From assembly GCA_002287035.1 (NCBI GenBank), contig NSKG01000009.1, forward strand, positions 124,001 to 188,000: a stretch of DNA of 64,000 nucleotides. Direction: 5' to 3'. Below, one piece after another: positions 60,565 through 64,000 of this stretch. The notes beneath the pieces were generated by a model. The model was not told the DNA's origin and did no database searches. It saw only the letters and a list, made by a program, of their open reading frames with translations. Made by a program: the position numbers and the translations under genes. The DNA comes from Pseudomonas sp. WN033. GTDB lineage: Bacteria > Pseudomonadota > Gammaproteobacteria > Pseudomonadales > Pseudomonadaceae. Each line of letters starts with the position of its first letter. Position 1 is the first letter of the stretch.

Positions 60565-61323
60565 TTACCCATTACGAAGCATCCTGCGCGCCAACGGCAG
60601 CCAAAACAAATAGGGCAGACTCCTCACCCCCTTCATCAGCCAGCCAAATCCTCTGGGCACAAGAATCTCAAAGCGCCGCCCATCCACCTCACGCAGTACG
60701 GCGGCGGCGACCTGAGCCGGTTCGGTCAGCCCGGGCATCGGGAAGTCATTCTTGTCGGTCAGCGGGGTGCGCACAAAGCCCGGGCAGATGAGCCGCAGGC
60801 GCACACCATCGCGGGCGAATTCGGGCTGCAAGGATTCAGCCAGGCTGATCAGCGCGGCCTTGGTCGCCCCATAGGGCGCGGCATAGGGTAACCCGCGATA
60901 ACCCGCAACACTGGCGGTTATCATGATCTGCCCGCGCTTGCGCTCACGCATGCGCCGCTGCAACGCATCCAGCCCATGAACCACGCCGATGTAGTTGACC
61001 TGCATCAGGCGGGCAAAGAGCGCCGGACTAAAGTCATCCAGCGCCATCGGCTCATAATCCCCGGCATTGAGAATCGCCGTGTCGATTTCCCCCCAATGGG
61101 CCTCGATCGCCGCCACAGCCTGGTGCATGGCATCCAGATCGGTCACATCAACCGGAACGGCAAACAGCCGCTCTGGGTCTTGTGCTGCCCGCTGACGCAA
61201 CAACTCAGCCCGCCGGGCCGACAGCGCCACTCGCCAGCCGGCCCGGTGAAAAACATCAACCAGCGCGGCGCCAATGCCGGTACTGGCTCCGACCACCCAC
61301 AGCGTACGCTGTTCCTGTGACAT
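60565..61323 (-). CDS. Short-chain dehydrogenase/reductase
   Basis: A 252-residue SDR: NAD(P)-binding GASTGIG at residues 12-18, NAG near 87, and active-site Ser (TASVAG) and YGATK near 148. Substrate unknown. Divergent from the MFS gene across a 143-bp control region; SDRs of this type recur with chalcone-isomerase-like and FeS-photolyase genes in pseudomonads, in a light- and stress-linked cluster. Confidence 0.9.
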   Translation of the reverse strand: MSQEQRTLWVVGASTGIGAALVDVFHRAGWRVALSARRAELLRQRAAQDPERLFAVPVDVTDLDAMHQAVAAIEAHWGEIDTAILNAGDYEPMALDDFSPALFARLMQVNYIGVVHGLDALQRRMRERKRGQIMITASVAGYRGLPYAAPYGATKAALISLAESLQPEFARDGVRLRLICPGFVRTPLTDKNDFPMPGLTEPAQVAAAVLREVDGRRFEILVPRGFGWLMKGVRSLPYLFWLPLARRMLRNG

Positions 61324-61411
61324 GACAAAAACCTATACAAGTGAATACCGGTACAGCCAAGAGTAGCCAGCTCAAGGCCTCAATGACTCAGTAAACATCA
61401 CGCATCAACAT

Positions 61412-61455
61412 TAGACAAATATTGTACAAAAGAAATAATATGCCTGTACAAAACT
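61412..61455 (+). promoter_or_regulatory. Promoter with 11-bp direct repeats, CarH/LitR-like operator
   Basis: Four consecutive 11-bp units begin at 61412, 61423, 61434 and 61445. Units 2 and 4 start TGTACAAAA, unit 1 TAGACAAAT; unit 3 is degenerate. TAGACA (61412) and TAATAT (61436) could serve as -35 and -10 with 18-bp spacing, so a bound repressor would cover the promoter. Confidence 0.5.
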
Positions 61456-61466
61456 GAGCAAAAGCC

Positions 61467-62801
61467 ATGACTAATGTGACCCGCACCACACCTGCCGCAA
61501 ACGACCCGGCCAACCGGATCGGTACTCGGCTGGCCTATGGCTTGCCGGGGCTGCCCCTGGCCATGCTTGGCGTTCCCCTGTACGTCTATTTGCCGCCCTT
61601 TTATGCTGCCCAGGTAGGACTGGGGCTGGCGGCTGTCGGTACCGCGTTGATGCTGACCCGGCTGTTCGATGTGTTGAGCGATCCGCTCATCGGTTACCTG
61701 GCCGATCGCCTGCCAGCCGCCTATCGACGGCGCCTGATGATGCTGATCGGCACTCCGCTGTTGCTATTTGCCCTCCATCGCCTGTTGCTGCCACCACCCT
61801 CCATCGGCCTGGCCTATCTCTATGGCTGGGCGCTACTGGCCTATCTGGGCTGGACCATGGTTACCCTGCCCTATCAGGCCTGGGGGGCGGAAGCGACTTT
61901 GAACTCGCATGGTCGCACCCGGCTGGCCACCAGCCGCGAAGGGTTCGCCATTGTCGGTATCGTGCTGGCGGCTGCCTTGCCGCTATTGATCGGCAGCGAA
62001 GACCCGGCGCGAGTTCTGGCGGCGGTCGCCATGCTGGTTCTGGTGCTGCTCCCGCTAGCGGTTCTGCTGCTGTTTTGGCGCGTGCCGGAAACCGGCAAGC
62101 CCCAACCAGCCCAATCCTGGCGGACCGGCCTGCGGCTGATTCGTAGCCAGCGGGCACTGCGTACCTTGCTGGGCGCCCACTTTCTCAACAGCCTGGCCAA
62201 CGGTCTGCCGGCAGCGCTGTTTATCCTGTTCGTCAGCCACCGGCTGCAGGTTGAGTCCGCCCTGGGGCCGCTGCTGTTGCTGTACTTCGGCGCCGGCGTT
62301 ATCGCACTGCCCGGCTGGAGCCTGTTGGCCCGCCATCTGGGCAAGCGTCTGGCCTGGCTGGCGTCGGTTTTGCTGGCAGCCAGTGCCTTCGTCGTAGTGC
62401 CATGGCTCGGACCTGGCGATCTGCTGGCCTTTGCTCTGGTGTGCCTGATTTCCGGGCTGTCGCTGGGCGCCGATCTGGCCTTACCAGCCTCCATTCTCGG
62501 CGACCTGGCCGATGAAGAAAGCCACACCGGACTACTGTTCGGCTTGCTGGGACTGGTTGGCAAGCTGGCCTTGGCCATAGCGGTTGGTCTGGGCTTCGGC
62601 CTGCTGGAACTGAGTGGCTTCCAGGGCGCGGACACAGACTCCACCGGCATGCTGGCCCTGCTCTACGGCGGTGTGCCGGTAGCCCTGAAACTGCTCGGTG
62701 GCTGGCTGATCTGGTCGCCGCTTGGGCGTCATTATCGGCCAGCTACGCTGACCAGCGCGACCGCAGAGCCCCTGCCGCAGTCACGCCAACCACTCCCTTA
62801 G
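61467..62801 (+). CDS. MFS transporter (GPH/melibiose-permease-like)
   Basis: A 444-residue protein with about 12 membrane helices; DVLSDPLIGYLADR near residue 70 is the loop 2-3 motif of sodium-sugar-symporter-like MFS proteins, and a second RxG-type loop (ARHLGKRLAWL) lies near 288. Substrate unknown; in this gene neighbourhood such transporters accompany photolyase genes. ATG 61467 lies 12 bp after the operator repeats. Confidence 0.88.
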   Translation: MTNVTRTTPAANDPANRIGTRLAYGLPGLPLAMLGVPLYVYLPPFYAAQVGLGLAAVGTALMLTRLFDVLSDPLIGYLADRLPAAYRRRLMMLIGTPLLLFALHRLLLPPPSIGLAYLYGWALLAYLGWTMVTLPYQAWGAEATLNSHGRTRLATSREGFAIVGIVLAAALPLLIGSEDPARVLAAVAMLVLVLLPLAVLLLFWRVPETGKPQPAQSWRTGLRLIRSQRALRTLLGAHFLNSLANGLPAALFILFVSHRLQVESALGPLLLLYFGAGVIALPGWSLLARHLGKRLAWLASVLLAASAFVVVPWLGPGDLLAFALVCLISGLSLGADLALPASILGDLADEESHTGLLFGLLGLVGKLALAIAVGLGFGLLELSGFQGADTDSTGMLALLYGGVPVALKLLGGWLIWSPLGRHYRPATLTSATAEPLPQSRQPLP

Positions 62802-62814
62802 CGAGGTCGCCACA

Positions 62815-63324
62815 ATGAAACCGCTTGCTCTGTTCATGGCACTGATCCTGGCACTGCCGGCCACCGCCAGCCCGTCCAGCCTGAGCCTGTTCGGTGAAGG
62901 CACCGCCAGCTATCTGTTGGTACGGGTCTACGACGCTCGGCTGTATGCCCCGGCGCAAACACCCGTTGACCGTCTGCTGGATCAACACACGCCACGTCGG
63001 CTGAGCCTGGAATACCGCGTGGCCATCGACCGCGCGGATATCGAAACTGCCGCCTGGCGCACGCTCGAGCGCCAGCACGACAGTACCCGGCTGGCCGCAC
63101 TGCGCCCCGCCATTGATCAACTCCATGGCGCCATGCAGTCGGTCCAGCCCGGCGACCGCTACCTGCTGGAATACCGGGGCGACGGTACTCTGGAACTGTA
63201 CTTCAACGAACAACCGGTGATCCGTCTCCAGAACCCAGAATTGGCCGAGGTATATTTCGGCATCTGGTTGGGCGAGCCGCCGCTCTCACCCCGGCTCCGC
63301 GCCCAACTGCTCGGCCGGCGCTGA
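62815..63324 (+). CDS. Chalcone-isomerase-like exported protein
   Basis: A 169-residue protein with signal peptide MKPLALFMALILALPATAS, then a chalcone-isomerase-like fold (SYLLVRVYDARLYAPAQTPV near residue 31; YFNEQPVIRLQNPELAEVYF near 137). Bacterial members lack known isomerase activity. Thirteen bp after the MFS gene, in the same operon. Confidence 0.8.
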   Translation: MKPLALFMALILALPATASPSSLSLFGEGTASYLLVRVYDARLYAPAQTPVDRLLDQHTPRRLSLEYRVAIDRADIETAAWRTLERQHDSTRLAALRPAIDQLHGAMQSVQPGDRYLLEYRGDGTLELYFNEQPVIRLQNPELAEVYFGIWLGEPPLSPRLRAQLLGRR

Positions 63325-63358
63325 GCGTGCTGCCTGCCAGCCGCTGCGCAAGAACCCA

Positions 63359-64000
63359 ATGCGCAACCTGATTGTGGTACTTGGCGATCAACTGGATCGC
63401 CACAGTGCGGCACTGGATGATTTCGACCCCGGCCAGGATCTTGTCTGGATGGCGGAAGTCCAGACAGAAAGCCGCCACGTGTGGTCTCACAAGGCACGGA
63501 TTACCCTGTTTCTTGCCGCCATGCGCCATTTCGCCGAAGACATCCGCGCCAGAGCCTGGCCGATCGAATACCTGTATCTGGATCAGCACCCGCATCCTGA
63601 CCTGACCAGTGCCCTGGCCGATACGCTGACACGTCGGCGCCCACACCAACTGGTCATGGTCCCGGCGGGCGACTGGCGGGTACAAACGCAAATCGAAGCA
63701 GTCTGCACCCAGGCTGCCGTCCCACTAAAATTGCTCCCCGACCGCCACTTCATCGCCCAACCCGAGGAGTTCAGCCGCTGGGCCCATGGCCGCCAGCTGT
63801 TTCGTCTGGAGCACTGGTATCGCCGGTTGCGTCAACGCACCGGGCTGTTGATGGATGGCCGGCAACCGCTAGGCGGACAATGGAACTTCGATGCCGCCAA
63901 CCGCAATGCCTTCGATGCCCGTGGCCCAGGACTATTGTGGCAACCGCAAAGTTTCGCGCCTGACACCCTGACTGACGAAGTGCTGGACCTGGTCGCGCGG
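63359..64000 (+). CDS. Cryptochrome/photolyase-related protein (FeS-BCP type), 5' part
   Basis: First 214 codons of a gene running off the right edge. MRNLIVVLGDQLDRHSAALD opens the deoxyribodipyrimidine-photolyase-related family; VWMAEVQTESRHVWSHKARI near residue 30 and SRWAHGRQLFRLEHWYRRLR near 140 are family blocks. These FeS bacterial cryptochromes/(6-4) photolyases repair UV lesions with a 4Fe-4S cluster whose cysteines lie beyond this window. Confidence 0.9.
   Translation, partial: MRNLIVVLGDQLDRHSAALDDFDPGQDLVWMAEVQTESRHVWSHKARITLFLAAMRHFAEDIRARAWPIEYLYLDQHPHPDLTSALADTLTRRRPHQLVMVPAGDWRVQTQIEAVCTQAAVPLKLLPDRHFIAQPEEFSRWAHGRQLFRLEHWYRRLRQRTGLLMDGRQPLGGQWNFDAANRNAFDARGPGLLWQPQSFAPDTLTDEVLDLVAR

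Noticed and set aside
1..64000. CRISPR arrays
   Set aside because: No regularly spaced identical repeats were seen by reading; repeats found are phage termini, dyad elements and operators.

Overview
The window looks like a gammaproteobacterial chromosome, most likely of the Pseudomonas/Halopseudomonas group. The basis is the roughly 60 % G+C coding sequence, the B3-type transposable prophage, and the SDR / MFS / chalcone-isomerase-like / FeS-photolyase cluster at the right end. Species-level assignment is inference. No rRNA gene, complete tRNA gene or CRISPR array was seen.

Region 1 (1-12065, all leftward) is an anti-phage defence block. It reads brxR-brxA-brxB-brxC-pglX of a type I BREX system, followed by the Septu pair ptuA-ptuB and the first 256 codons of a DUF262 (GmrSD/BrxU-like) gene. 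In type I BREX loci pglZ and brxL normally follow pglX; they are not in the window and should lie to the left, so Septu and the DUF262 gene appear to be inserted in the BREX operon. Region 2 (12205-13803) holds a CoiA-like nuclease and, divergently, the 5' part of a host membrane-protein gene.

Region 3 (13804-49144) is a complete-looking 35.3 kb Mu-like (B3/BcepMu-type) transposable prophage. Its ends can be placed to the base: a 6-bp direct repeat GCTTGG flanks it, the ends are TG...CA, and both ends carry GATAAAT repeats at the same distance. Removing the prophage and one repeat joins 13220-13803 to 49151-49553 in frame as one 328-codon host gene. Inside, a leftward early operon (CII-like regulator, IclR-like HTH, transposase A, ATPase B, DUF3164, DUF2786, GemA, Mor) runs to the left end. 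A repressor and three accessory genes run right, followed by lysis (holin, transglycosylase, Rz/Rz1), terminase, portal, head, and siphovirus-like tail genes. A dyad element TTTTG-N8-CAAAA recurs upstream of three late blocks and, inverted, upstream of the early operon. A strong hairpin covers the ribosome-binding site of the lysis cassette.

Region 4 (49619-54841) resembles the end of an integrated element: a membrane protein, an inovirus Gp2-type replication protein, an AlpA regulator, a winged-helix protein and a divergent ribbon-helix-helix protein separated by two palindromes, then a tRNA-like 3' end and a terminator. The defence block may therefore be cargo of a genomic island ending near 54.78 kb (inference).

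Region 5 (54842-64000) looks like core chromosome: a leftward exbB-exbD-tonB operon ending in an ankyrin-repeat lipoprotein, a membrane protein with an HTH regulator, and a divergent SDR | MFS-chalcone isomerase-photolyase cluster whose control region carries 11-bp repeats resembling CarH/LitR photoreceptor operators.
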